Shown here: in pieces, positions 7,277-13,540 of the stretch
Numbering within the stretch: position 1 is the first letter of the stretch
How the letters are laid out: each line of letters begins with the position of its first letter
NCBI GenBank assembly: GCA_035654775.1
Contig: DASRWB010000040.1
Location: 1 to 27,113 of the forward strand
Source: HKST-UBA85 sp035654775
GTDB lineage: Bacteria; Bacteroidota; Bacteroidia; Flavobacteriales; Flavobacteriaceae
Direction of reading: 5' to 3'
DNA length: 27,113 nt
The notes under the pieces: model-generated
Databases searched by the model: none
Told to the model about the DNA's origin: nothing
Seen by the model: only the letters and a program-made list of their open reading frames with translations
Translations under genes and position numbers: made by a program

Positions 7277-9199
7277 ATGTCACAGACCGATAACCTGCAA
7301 GATGCAGATGGAAAAGAAGAAATAGAAATTACCCAAAACACAGCAGAACAACAAGCCGAAGCTACTCCTGCTTCCAGCGTTGACAGCACTTCGCCTGACG
7401 ATGAAGACGCCTTAAATGAAATAGACGAATCCAACGCCGAAGACGCTGAAGATGAAGGCAATAGCGACCGTCATAAAATAGAATTTAAGGACTATGAAAG
7501 CATGTCTTTGGAATCGTTAGTCATTGAACTTGAAAAACTGGTAAAAAGCGAAAAAGTTCAGGCCATAAAAAAACATGTAGATGCCATAAAAATAGAGTTC
7601 AAATCCAAGTTTGACGATCTTTTAGACGAAAAAAAGGAAGAATTTATAAGTAATGGTGGTAATGAAATAGACTTTTACTATTCAAGTCCTTTAAAAAAAC
7701 GATTCAATAGTATTTACAAAGAATACAGAAACAAACTCAACGCACACTACAAATCCATACAAAATAACCTAAAGGCAAATCTGCAAGAACGCCTTCAAAT
7801 TATAGATGAGATTAAAGGACTGATTAATGTAGAAGAAAACATTAATACCACCTACAAACACTTTAAAGAGCTTCAGGAAAAATGGCGCAATGCCGGACCC
7901 ATACCCCGCGATAAATATAACAATGCCTGGAATTCCTATCACCATCACGTTGAAATTTTCTATGATTTTCTGCATTTAAATCGCGATTTGAGAGATCTTG
8001 ATTTTAAGCATAATTATGAACAAAAACTAAAAATCATAGAACGTGCTGAAGAACTGGCTAAGGAAGAAGATGTGAACCACGCTTTCAGAGAATTGCAAGT
8101 ATTACATAAACTCTGGAAAGAAGAATTGGGACCGGTAGCCAAAGAACACCGCGAAGAAATATGGTCCAGATTTAAAGCCGCCACAAAGGCTATTCATGCT
8201 AAAAGACAAGAATACTTCAACGCGCTGGATGAAATTTACGAGAAAAACCTTGAAAAGAAACAGGAAATCATCGCTCAAATTGACGCTATAACAAATCAGG
8301 AAGGAAACTCACACAGCTACTGGCAGAAACAAATAAAAGAAATAGAGGCTTTACGAGAAGCTTTCTTTAGTGCGGGTAAAGTTCCTATTAAGGTAAACGA
8401 AGCCACGTGGTCAAAATTTAAAGAAAGTGTTCGTGCGTTTAACCGCAAAAAAAATGCATTCTACAAAGACCTAAAAAAGGAACAATTTTCCAACCTTCAA
8501 AAAAAACTGGATCTCATTAAAATAGCCGAAGACAATAAAAACAATGAAGATTTTGATTCCACTACGCCTTTAATGAAAAAAATTCAAAGCGACTGGAAAA
8601 AAATTGGTCACGTACCGCGAAAAGAAAGTGATAAAATATGGAAACGCTTCAAAGCAGCCTGCAATCATTACTTCGATAGATTTCACGCTTCCAAAAATGC
8701 GGCTAATAAAGAAGGGTTTGAAGCCTATACCAACAAACAGGCATTACTGGAAGAAATAAAGGCTTTGACACTTCCTGAGGATAAAGAAGAAGGACTGGAG
8801 CTAATCAAATCTTATATATCCAAATGGAATGCCCTAGGCAAGGTAGCTCCAAACAAACGCTACATTGAAGGTAAACTCAATAAAGTGCTTGATACACTAT
8901 TTAAAAAGCTGGACCTTGACGCTACACAAGCCGAGCTTATTAAGTTTGAGAACAAGCTGGAAGACATGAACTATGAAGAAAACACCCGGCAGTTAAACAA
9001 CGAACAAACCTTTATACGAAAAAAGATAGATGAAGTAAAGGGCGAGATAAATCAACTGGAAAACAACCTGCAGTTTTTTACCAATGTTGATGACGACAAT
9101 CCTGTAGTGAAGGAAGTGCATAACAATATTGAAAAACACAAAGAGTCTTTAAAACTTTGGAAGACCAAACTCAAAAAAATAAGAGAGCTTTACAATTAA
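7277..9199 (+). CDS. DUF349 multi-repeat protein
   Basis: This 640-residue, highly charged, all-helical protein has an acidic low-complexity N-terminus of about 70 residues followed by five DUF349-type repeats. Each repeat has a W-(K/R)-x-x-G-x-V/I-P core followed by a W-x-x-(F/Y) helix. Examples are EKWRNAGPIPRDKYNNAW, KEELGPVAKEHREEIWSRF, FFSAGKVPIKVNEATWSKF, DWKKIGHVPRKESDKIWKRF and ISKWNALGKVAPNKR. The C-terminal 80 residues look like coiled coil. There is no signal peptide, so it is probably cytoplasmic. No biochemical function is established for DUF349 to my knowledge. The frame extends to a TTG at 7268, but the ATG at 7277 is preferred. It stands alone, with its own promoter upstream and an inverted-repeat region downstream. 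Confidence 0.88.
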   Translation: MSQTDNLQDADGKEEIEITQNTAEQQAEATPASSVDSTSPDDEDALNEIDESNAEDAEDEGNSDRHKIEFKDYESMSLESLVIELEKLVKSEKVQAIKKHVDAIKIEFKSKFDDLLDEKKEEFISNGGNEIDFYYSSPLKKRFNSIYKEYRNKLNAHYKSIQNNLKANLQERLQIIDEIKGLINVEENINTTYKHFKELQEKWRNAGPIPRDKYNNAWNSYHHHVEIFYDFLHLNRDLRDLDFKHNYEQKLKIIERAEELAKEEDVNHAFRELQVLHKLWKEELGPVAKEHREEIWSRFKAATKAIHAKRQEYFNALDEIYEKNLEKKQEIIAQIDAITNQEGNSHSYWQKQIKEIEALREAFFSAGKVPIKVNEATWSKFKESVRAFNRKKNAFYKDLKKEQFSNLQKKLDLIKIAEDNKNNEDFDSTTPLMKKIQSDWKKIGHVPRKESDKIWKRFKAACNHYFDRFHASKNAANKEGFEAYTNKQALLEEIKALTLPEDKEEGLELIKSYISKWNALGKVAPNKRYIEGKLNKVLDTLFKKLDLDATQAELIKFENKLEDMNYEENTRQLNNEQTFIRKKIDEVKGEINQLENNLQFFTNVDDDNPVVKEVHNNIEKHKESLKLWKTKLKKIRELYN

Positions 9200-9206
9200 G
9201 TATTGC

Positions 9207-9244
9207 AAAAAAACTAAACCCTGCCTGTAAAAACAAGCAGGGTT
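9207..9244 (-). terminator. Stem-loop with T tract on the - strand
   Basis: Arms 9217-9224 (AACCCTGC) and 9237-9244 (GCAGGGTT) form an 8-bp perfect stem. After a single C/A mismatch it continues with 3 further pairs and an AAAA loop. Read on the - strand, the hairpin is followed after 3 nt by seven T (A-run at 9207-9213), which makes it an intrinsic terminator for transcripts coming from mazG. On the + strand it lacks a T tract, so for the DUF349 gene it would be only a 3' stability hairpin. Confidence 0.55.
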
Positions 9245-9251
9245 ATAGTCC

Positions 9252-9269
9252 CTAACTAAACTAACTAAA
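9252..9269. repeat. Two tandem copies of CTAACTAAA
   Basis: The 9-bp unit CTAACTAAA occurs twice without a gap. Similar CTAACTAA stretches occur in the leader of the secreted-protein gene at 12003 on the - strand. The function is unknown. Confidence 0.4.
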
Positions 9270-9273
9270 CCGC

Positions 9274-9301
9274 TATTTCCATAACCCACTTATTGGAAAT
9301 A
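9274..9301. repeat. Inverted repeat TATTTCCA / TGGAAATA
   Basis: Perfect 8-bp arms (9274-9281 and 9294-9301) are separated by 12 bp. No T tract follows on either strand, so it is not a standard terminator. It could be an RNA hairpin or a protein-binding dyad in the DUF349-mazG convergent region. Confidence 0.4.
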
Positions 9302-9316
9302 AACTACTTATGTTAA

Positions 9317-9378
9317 AAAAGGTGTTTTTGAACTTATGAAGAATGATTATGCTATTAACCTATTGAGAAACACCTTTT
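9317..9378. repeat. Long-range inverted repeat AAAAGGTGTTT / AAACACCTTTT
   Basis: Perfect 11-bp arms at 9317-9327 and 9368-9378 are separated by 40 bp. The right arm lies within the 26-codon reading frame at 9336. On the + strand the right arm ends in four T, but the loop is long for a terminator. Confidence 0.4.
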
Positions 9379-9416
9379 ACTTATATACGGCAATAGGTGT
9401 ATTTTGGATTTTTTAA
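9336..9416 (+). CDS. Possible 26-residue hydrophobic peptide
   Basis: An ATG at 9336 opens a 26-codon frame ending at TAA 9414-9416. The peptide begins MKNDYAINLLRN and ends with a hydrophobic stretch (TFYLYTAIGVFWIF), consistent with a tiny membrane peptide. It lies in an otherwise unexplained, hairpin-rich gap, and no Shine-Dalgarno sequence is visible (as for most genes here). I do not recognise it, and a frame this short can arise by chance. Confidence 0.2.
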   Translation: MKNDYAINLLRNTFYLYTAIGVFWIF

Positions 9417-9427
9417 AGTAAAAAAAA

Positions 9428-10201
9428 TTATAATTTTTTGGCTTGTTCCCAGAAAACATCCATTTCTTCCAGCGACATCTCTTTAAGCAACTTGTTGTTT
9501 TCTTTGGCTTTTTCTTCTAAATAGGTAAAGCGTTTGGCAAATTTTTTATTTGTTTTTTCCAGAGCATTTTCGGGATTAATTCCTAAAAAACGTGCATAAT
9601 TTACCATGGAGAACAGTACATCGCCAAACTCAGCTTCCATAGCTGCTGTATTTCCTCGGCTAACTTCGTGTTTAAATTCATTCAGTTCTTCTTCCAGTTT
9701 CAGCCATACTTGTTCGGGTTTTTCCCAGTCAAATCCTACTCCTGAAACTTTATCCTGTATTCGGTTTGCTTTTACCAATGCCGGTAAACTGTTGGGTACG
9801 CCTTCCAGAACACTTGTTTTTCCTTCCTTGAGTTTTAGTTTTTCCCAGTTTTTCTTTACATCATCTTCATTTTTTACTTCGACGTCGCCATATATATGCG
9901 GATGTCTTGCAATCAATTTATCACAAATGCTATGGCATACATCGGCGATGTCAAAAGCTTGGGTTTCGCTGCCTATTTTTGCATAAAAAACTATATGCAA
10001 CAACACATCACCGAGTTCCTTTTTAACTTCACTTAAATTGTTGTCCAGAATAGCATCGCCTAATTCGTATATTTCCTCTATGGTTAAATGTCTCAGGGAT
10101 TCTAGGGTTTGTTTCTTGTCCCACGGACATTGAGCACGCAGTTCGTCCATAATGGTAAGCAGTCTGTCAAAGGCTTGCAGTTGTTGTTTTCGTGTATTCA
10201 T
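9428..10201 (-). CDS. mazG: Nucleoside triphosphate pyrophosphohydrolase MazG
   Basis: This enzyme hydrolyses (d)NTPs to NMP and pyrophosphate and is a housekeeping enzyme in nucleotide-pool control. The 257-residue protein has the two tandem MazG domains expected for the full-length form. The first contains CPWDKKQTLESL and the Mg-binding Glu/Asp pairs EEIYELGDAI and EVKKELGDVLLH. The second contains KLEEELNEFKHEV and EAEFGDVLFSMVNYAR. The start is the ATG whose complement is at 10199-10201. It lies just downstream of the DUF5606 gene, but a terminator-like hairpin sits in the short gap. Its TAA stop is centred in an 18-bp palindrome of A and T (9422-9439), which may help end convergent transcription. 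Confidence 0.95.
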   Translation of the reverse strand: MNTRKQQLQAFDRLLTIMDELRAQCPWDKKQTLESLRHLTIEEIYELGDAILDNNLSEVKKELGDVLLHIVFYAKIGSETQAFDIADVCHSICDKLIARHPHIYGDVEVKNEDDVKKNWEKLKLKEGKTSVLEGVPNSLPALVKANRIQDKVSGVGFDWEKPEQVWLKLEEELNEFKHEVSRGNTAAMEAEFGDVLFSMVNYARFLGINPENALEKTNKKFAKRFTYLEEKAKENNKLLKEMSLEEMDVFWEQAKKL

Positions 10202-10218
10202 GCTTTACTGTTAGCTAT

Positions 10219-10243
10219 AAAAAAACCAGCATTTGCCGGTTTT
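10219..10243 (-). terminator. Intrinsic terminator between the DUF5606 gene and mazG
   Basis: On the - strand the RNA would form a 9-bp stem (AAAACCGGC / GCTGGTTTT, one G-U pair) with an AAAT loop. A T run follows, seen as A at 10219-10225 on the + strand. It lies directly after the DUF5606 stop and about 18 bp before the mazG ATG. It would therefore stop or attenuate readthrough into mazG. Confidence 0.7.
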
Positions 10244-10246
10244 ATT

Positions 10247-10666
10247 TTATTCTTCTTCATCAGTGGTTTCTTTATCAACTTCAAAATCAAGCATATTGTG
10301 CCGCTGTAATAAATTGTACCACTGAATTACTTTTTTTATATCGCTTACATAAACTCTGTCTTCGTCATATTCAGGAAGAATCCCGAAGAAATATTCTTCG
10401 AGTTTGTCTTTACTGTCTTTGTGTGAAACTGCGGTTTGCCCACCGTTTTCTTTTTCTTTAATCAGATTAAAAACCTGAGCTAAAGGAACTTCTTCAGTAA
10501 GCGTATATATGGCAATTTCACTAAGCATACTCACATTTTGCTGTACGCTTACCGATAGTTTTTTTTGGTCTAGTAGAGACTGGGCAATAAAACCGGTTCG
10601 GGTTTGGGTAATTATTTTAAACAATCCCGGTTTTCCGGAGATGGCTAATATTTTATTTAAGCTCAT
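10247..10666 (-). CDS. DUF5606 family protein
   Basis: This 139-residue cytoplasmic protein begins MSLNKILAISGKPGLFKIIT, with conserved-looking blocks LLSEIAIYTLTEEVPL, ENGGQTAVSHKDSKDKLEEYF and YDEDRVYVSDIKKVIQWYN. It ends in an acidic tail (EVDKETTDEEE). I recognise it as the Bacteroidetes-restricted DUF5606 family, which to my knowledge has no known function and is commonly found beside def and mazG. The conserved neighbourhood (peptide deformylase, NTP pyrophosphohydrolase) suggests a housekeeping role in translation or growth, but this is only context. A perfect TAnnTTTG box lies just upstream. Confidence 0.85.
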   Translation of the reverse strand: MSLNKILAISGKPGLFKIITQTRTGFIAQSLLDQKKLSVSVQQNVSMLSEIAIYTLTEEVPLAQVFNLIKEKENGGQTAVSHKDSKDKLEEYFFGILPEYDEDRVYVSDIKKVIQWYNLLQRHNMLDFEVDKETTDEEE

Positions 10667-10684
10667 AATTTAAATTAATGGTCG

Positions 10685-10692
10685 CAAATATA
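10685..10692 (-). promoter_or_regulatory. TAnnTTTG -7 element for the DUF5606 gene
   Basis: Read on the - strand this is TATATTTG, an exact consensus match, 18 bp before the DUF5606 ATG. It predicts a leader of only about a dozen nucleotides. No exact TTTG is seen at the usual upstream distance. Confidence 0.55.
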
Positions 10693-10712
10693 CTATTTAA
10701 AACGTGTTGTGA

Positions 10713-11306
10713 TTACAGTCTTTTCTTTTTTTCTTTTGGAAATTTCATCGGGTAATCTACTTTGATTTTTCCCTGAGAAATGTTGTTGAGTTTTCCTTTG
10801 ATTAAACGTCTTTTTAAAGCCGATAGTTTATCCGTAAACAAAACGCCTTCAATATGGTCGTATTCGTGTTGTATTACTCTGGCTATTAATCCGGTATAGG
10901 TTTCTGTATAACTGTTAAAGTGTTCATCCTGATAGGTAAGTGTTATGGTGGGTTTTCTTGATACGTCTTCTCTAACCTCCGGAATACTCAAACAACCTTC
11001 GTTAAACAACCATGCATCACCTTCTTCATGTGTAATTTGTGGATTGATAAAAACTTTTTTAAAGTTTTTCAGGGTGTTTTGTTCTTCTTTACTTAAATCT
11101 TCATCTTCGGCAAATGCTGAAGCGTCTACTACAAACAGCCGTATAGGCAAGCCTATTTGTGGTGCAGCCAAGCCAACGCCATAGGCGTTATACATGGTTT
11201 CAAACATGTTTTGGAGTAAAGACTTCAGGTTGGGATAGTCTTTAGAAACAGGTTGTGCACTTTTTTTTAGTATAGGATCGCCATAGGCTACAATGGGTAA
11301 TATCAT
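10713..11306 (-). CDS. def: Peptide deformylase
   Basis: This enzyme removes the N-formyl group from nascent polypeptides at the ribosome. The 197-residue protein shows all three deformylase motifs: GVGLAAPQIG (43-52), EGCLSIPE (103-110) and QHEYDHIEG (146-154). The metal ligands are C105, H147 and H151 and the general base is E148. A short insertion rich in acidic residues (about 66-80) precedes the second motif, as is common in Bacteroidetes deformylases. The C-terminus is basic (KEKKKRL). It has its own TAnnTTTG box, because a strong terminator isolates it from the secreted-protein gene upstream. The gap to the DUF5606 gene is 46 bp and contains another promoter box. Confidence 0.97.
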   Translation of the reverse strand: MILPIVAYGDPILKKSAQPVSKDYPNLKSLLQNMFETMYNAYGVGLAAPQIGLPIRLFVVDASAFAEDEDLSKEEQNTLKNFKKVFINPQITHEEGDAWLFNEGCLSIPEVREDVSRKPTITLTYQDEHFNSYTETYTGLIARVIQHEYDHIEGVLFTDKLSALKRRLIKGKLNNISQGKIKVDYPMKFPKEKKKRL

Positions 11307-11325
11307 CTAAAGTTGTTTTAAGGCA

Positions 11326-11333
11326 CAAAAATA
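11326..11333 (-). promoter_or_regulatory. TAnnTTTG -7 element for def
   Basis: On the - strand this reads TATTTTTG, matching the consensus, 19 bp before the def ATG and 18 bp after the preceding terminator stem. The location between a terminator and a start codon supports a real promoter. Confidence 0.5.
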
Positions 11334-11351
11334 CAACAGATAACCCATAAA

Positions 11352-11382
11352 AAAAACTCCTTAACTGAATTAAGGAGTTTTT
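11352..11382 (-). terminator. Strong intrinsic terminator after the small T9SS gene
   Basis: There is a 13-bp uninterrupted stem (left arm 11352-11364, right arm 11370-11382, core ACTCCTTAA/TTAAGGAGT) with a 5-nt loop. On the - strand the stem runs into a T tract, and there are also five T on the + strand side. It lies about 20 bp past the stop of the secreted-protein gene and separates it from def. Confidence 0.85.
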
Positions 11383-11403
11383 ACTATAGCAGATAGGCTA
11401 TAC

Positions 11404-12003
11404 TTATTTCATAATTACAAATTTTCGGGTAACTGAGCTTGTATTTGATGCTATTTTAATCATATACACTCCGTTGTTTAACCCGGAAACGTTAAGCGCT
11501 GCTTTGTTCATATTAGCTACTTTGGTATCCAAAATCCGCTTTCCGGTAACGCTGTAAATAGTGATATCCACATTTACATTGGCACTGCCAAAATCAACAA
11601 ACACACGGTTTCCGGTGGTAACGGGATTGGGAAACACCCGTAATTGCGTTTTGTCTAAATCGGCAAAACTGTCGGTTGAAAGCGTTTCGTTTGTTAAGGT
11701 TCCGTTAGTATATTCACAGGTTCCAAAACCAAAATCAACAGTAAATGCATTAAGATTTACAATCGGGTCACCGCTGTTTAAATCGTAAACAGACGAAATA
11801 TTATCACAATCTACAATACTGAATTCGCTGGTACCTACATAAACGGTTATGGGTCTTTCTGCGCACAATGAAGTTCCTGTATCGTAGAAAAAGTATAGTG
11901 AGGTACCGTCAGAAAATCCGTTTGGCGGGCAAAACTGTGCAAAAGCTTGGGTAAAGCTTAACAGTACAGTAAGTAAAATTAAAGCATAGTAATTTTTAGT
12001 CAT
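11404..12003 (-). CDS. Small secreted protein with T9SS type A sorting domain
   Basis: This 199-residue protein has a signal peptide (residues 1-22: MTKN, then a hydrophobic core, ending in AFA before QFC). A mature region of about 95 residues carries four cysteines (C25, C47, C66, C96), which could form two disulfides. From about residue 120 there is a type IX secretion C-terminal sorting domain: LRVFPNPVTTGNRVFVDFG, then VTGKRILDTKV and GLNNGVYMIKI, ending in RKFVIMK. It is therefore expected to be secreted or anchored at the cell surface. The cargo part is unrecognised. It sits between ruvX and def with its own promoter, upstream direct repeats and terminator, so it is a self-contained transcription unit within a housekeeping run. 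Confidence 0.88.
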   Translation of the reverse strand: MTKNYYALILLTVLLSFTQAFAQFCPPNGFSDGTSLYFFYDTGTSLCAERPITVYVGTSEFSIVDCDNISSVYDLNSGDPIVNLNAFTVDFGFGTCEYTNGTLTNETLSTDSFADLDKTQLRVFPNPVTTGNRVFVDFGSANVNVDITIYSVTGKRILDTKVANMNKAALNVSGLNNGVYMIKIASNTSSVTRKFVIMK

Positions 12004-12070
12004 AGACTTGGGTTTAAGTTAATAATACATTGTTCACTCATGGGTGTTTTAATTAATTAGTTAGCAATAG

Positions 12071-12104
12071 TAAATATAAGAGGTTTTTTAACAACTTTAA
12101 CAAA
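12071..12104 (-). promoter_or_regulatory. Candidate promoter of the small T9SS gene
   Basis: On the - strand TTTG (12101-12104) is followed after 22 bp by TATATTTA (12071-12078), one base from the TAnnTTTG consensus. The predicted leader of about 60 nt contains a CTAACTAATTAATTAA stretch before the ATG at 12001-12003. Confidence 0.5.
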
Positions 12105-12107
12105 GAT

Positions 12108-12138
12108 ATGCATATTTTATCGATGAAATGCATATTTT
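12108..12138. repeat. Two ATGCATATTTT direct repeats spaced 20 bp
   Basis: Identical 11-bp copies lie at 12108-12118 and 12128-12138, exactly 20 bp apart (about two helical turns). They begin 4 bp upstream of the TTTG element of the small T9SS gene and end 3 bp past the ruvX stop codon. Each contains the palindrome ATGCAT. The layout is that of paired binding sites for a transcription factor; the regulator is unknown. Confidence 0.5.
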
Positions 12139-12140
12139 TT

Positions 12141-12557
12141 TCACAATTTCCTGGAAGACAGGTAGCTTTGAAGTAGAATTGTGGCACTTATTTCATCCAA
12201 TAAGGCTTTGTTTTGTCGCTTTTTTTTGGATAATCCACCGGCAATCATACTCTGAAAAGCCATTTTTGAAGTAAACCGTTCGTCTACTTCTACTATAGGT
12301 ATTTCGGGAAAATGCTGTTTTAATTGATGGGTGTATTTCGTTACTATGGTATCGCTTTCCGAAGGTGTATTGTCTAGGTTTTTAGGCTTACCCACAACAA
12401 AAAGGGCTACTTTTTCCTGCTGTAGGTAATCCTTTACAAAAGTAACCAAGTCTTTTGCCACTATTGTGGTTAAACCGGAAGCTATAAGTTGCAATTCATC
12501 GGTAACAGCAATTCCGGTTCTTTTCGCTCCAAAATCAAAGGAAAGTATGCGTGCCAT
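12141..12557 (-). CDS. ruvX: RuvX/YqgF-type Holliday junction resolvase-like protein
   Basis: This 138-residue RNase H-fold protein of the YqgF family acts in pre-16S rRNA 5' maturation and was also proposed as a Holliday junction resolvase. The N-terminus ARILSFDFGAKRTGIAV holds the first catalytic Asp (D8), VGKPKN follows in the middle, VDERFTSKMA supplies the Glu motif, and DEISATILLQSYL near the end gives the last acidic residue. The start is the ATG at 12555-12557; the frame opens 9 bp earlier at a TTG, but homologues start at MAR. It is divergent from dapD across a 143-bp gap with promoters both ways. No hairpin follows its stop, so transcription may read toward the secreted-protein gene. 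Confidence 0.93.
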   Translation of the reverse strand: MARILSFDFGAKRTGIAVTDELQLIASGLTTIVAKDLVTFVKDYLQQEKVALFVVGKPKNLDNTPSESDTIVTKYTHQLKQHFPEIPIVEVDERFTSKMAFQSMIAGGLSKKKRQNKALLDEISATILLQSYLSSRKL

Positions 12558-12563
12558 AGACCA

Positions 12564-12571
12564 CAAAAGTA
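12564..12571 (-). promoter_or_regulatory. TAnnTTTG -7 element for ruvX
   Basis: On the - strand this is TACTTTTG, an exact consensus match, 6 bp before the ruvX ATG. It would give a nearly leaderless message. Confidence 0.45.
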
Positions 12572-12646
12572 AAAACTCCTTTTGAAATATCGGGTAGTTG
12601 TTTGAAACATTCTGTTTGCCGATAAAAAAATTTAAAATCCTCGGTC

Positions 12647-12677
12647 TTTAAAAAGCGAATATTATAGGTTATATTTG
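12647..12677 (+). promoter_or_regulatory. Candidate promoter of dapD
   Basis: TATATTTG at 12670-12677 matches the -7 consensus exactly. TTTA at 12647-12650, 19 bp upstream, is one base from the TTTG element. It lies 23 bp before the dapD ATG and would also drive the glycan cassette downstream. Confidence 0.6.
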
Positions 12678-12700
12678 TCAGCATACTCTTATTCATACGC

Positions 12701-13516
12701 ATGAAACACTTACAAGAAAGCATTGAAGCGGCTTGGGATGACAAATCACTGTTAACTCAAGCTCACACTATAGAAACCATAAGAAAAGTTATTCATTTAT
12801 TAGACTCAGGAACACTACGGGTGGCTCAACCCTCGGAAAAAGGCTGGCAAGTCAACGAATGGGTAAAAAAAGCCGTAGTGATGTACTTCCCTATTCAGCA
12901 AATGAAAACCTATGAAGTAGGTATTTTTGAATATCACGATAAGATTCCTTTAAAAACCGGTTATGCTGAAAAAGGCATTCGGGTTGTACCGCATGCCGTT
13001 GCCCGATATGGCGCATACATTTCAAAAGGTGTTATCATGATGCCCAGCTATGTAAATATTGGTGCTTATGTAGACGAAGGTACTATGGTAGATACTTGGG
13101 CAACCGTAGGCAGTTGTGCCCAAATAGGAAAAAACGTACATCTTTCCGGTGGCGTTGGTATCGGCGGCGTTTTGGAACCCTTACAAGCGGCTCCGGTAAT
13201 TGTGGAAGACAATGCCTTTATTGGAAGTCGCTGTATTGTAGTAGAAGGTGTAAAAGTAGAAAAAGAAGCTGTGCTTGGCGCAAATGTAGTATTAACCGCA
13301 TCGACGAAAATTATAGATGTTACAGGAAATGAACCTAAAGAACTCAAAGGTGTAGTACCGGCGCGTTCCGTGGTTATTCCGGGTAGTTATGCCAAGACCT
13401 TTTCCGCCGGAACCTATAATGTACCTTGTGCGTTGATTATTGGACAACGCAAAGAAAGTACAGACAAAAAAACCTCTTTAAACAATGCCTTAAGAGAATA
13501 TGATGTGGCGGTTTAA
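12701..13516 (+). CDS. dapD: 2,3,4,5-tetrahydropyridine-2,6-dicarboxylate N-succinyltransferase
   Basis: This enzyme uses succinyl-CoA to acylate tetrahydrodipicolinate in the succinylase branch of lysine and meso-diaminopimelate synthesis, so it feeds peptidoglycan. The 271-residue protein has a helical N-terminal domain and a left-handed beta-helix of hexapeptide repeats, running through GAYISKGVIMMPSYVNIGAY, VDEGTMVDTWATVGSCAQIG and GGVGIGGVLEPLQAAPVIV. The C-terminal lobe contains VVIPGSYAK. The length is normal. It is divergent from ruvX. Only 24 bp with no visible terminator separate it from the ATP-grasp gene, so the envelope-glycan cassette is probably co-transcribed. Confidence 0.97.
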   Translation: MKHLQESIEAAWDDKSLLTQAHTIETIRKVIHLLDSGTLRVAQPSEKGWQVNEWVKKAVVMYFPIQQMKTYEVGIFEYHDKIPLKTGYAEKGIRVVPHAVARYGAYISKGVIMMPSYVNIGAYVDEGTMVDTWATVGSCAQIGKNVHLSGGVGIGGVLEPLQAAPVIVEDNAFIGSRCIVVEGVKVEKEAVLGANVVLTASTKIIDVTGNEPKELKGVVPARSVVIPGSYAKTFSAGTYNVPCALIIGQRKESTDKKTSLNNALREYDVAV

Positions 13517-13540
13517 GCCCTAAACAACTTTAATAAAAGA

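Noticed and set aside
9200..9427. MITE or CRISPR-like element
   Set aside because: The inverted repeats have different sequences and are nested irregularly. There are no repeated spacers and no terminal repeats with target duplications.
10109..10461. Two + strand frames over the start of mazG and the DUF5606 gene
   Set aside because: They are antisense to two recognised genes and have no family features of their own.
13066..13347. Frames on both strands within dapD
   Set aside because: The Arg/Cys-rich or Thr/Pro-rich composition is what out-of-frame reading of dapD produces.
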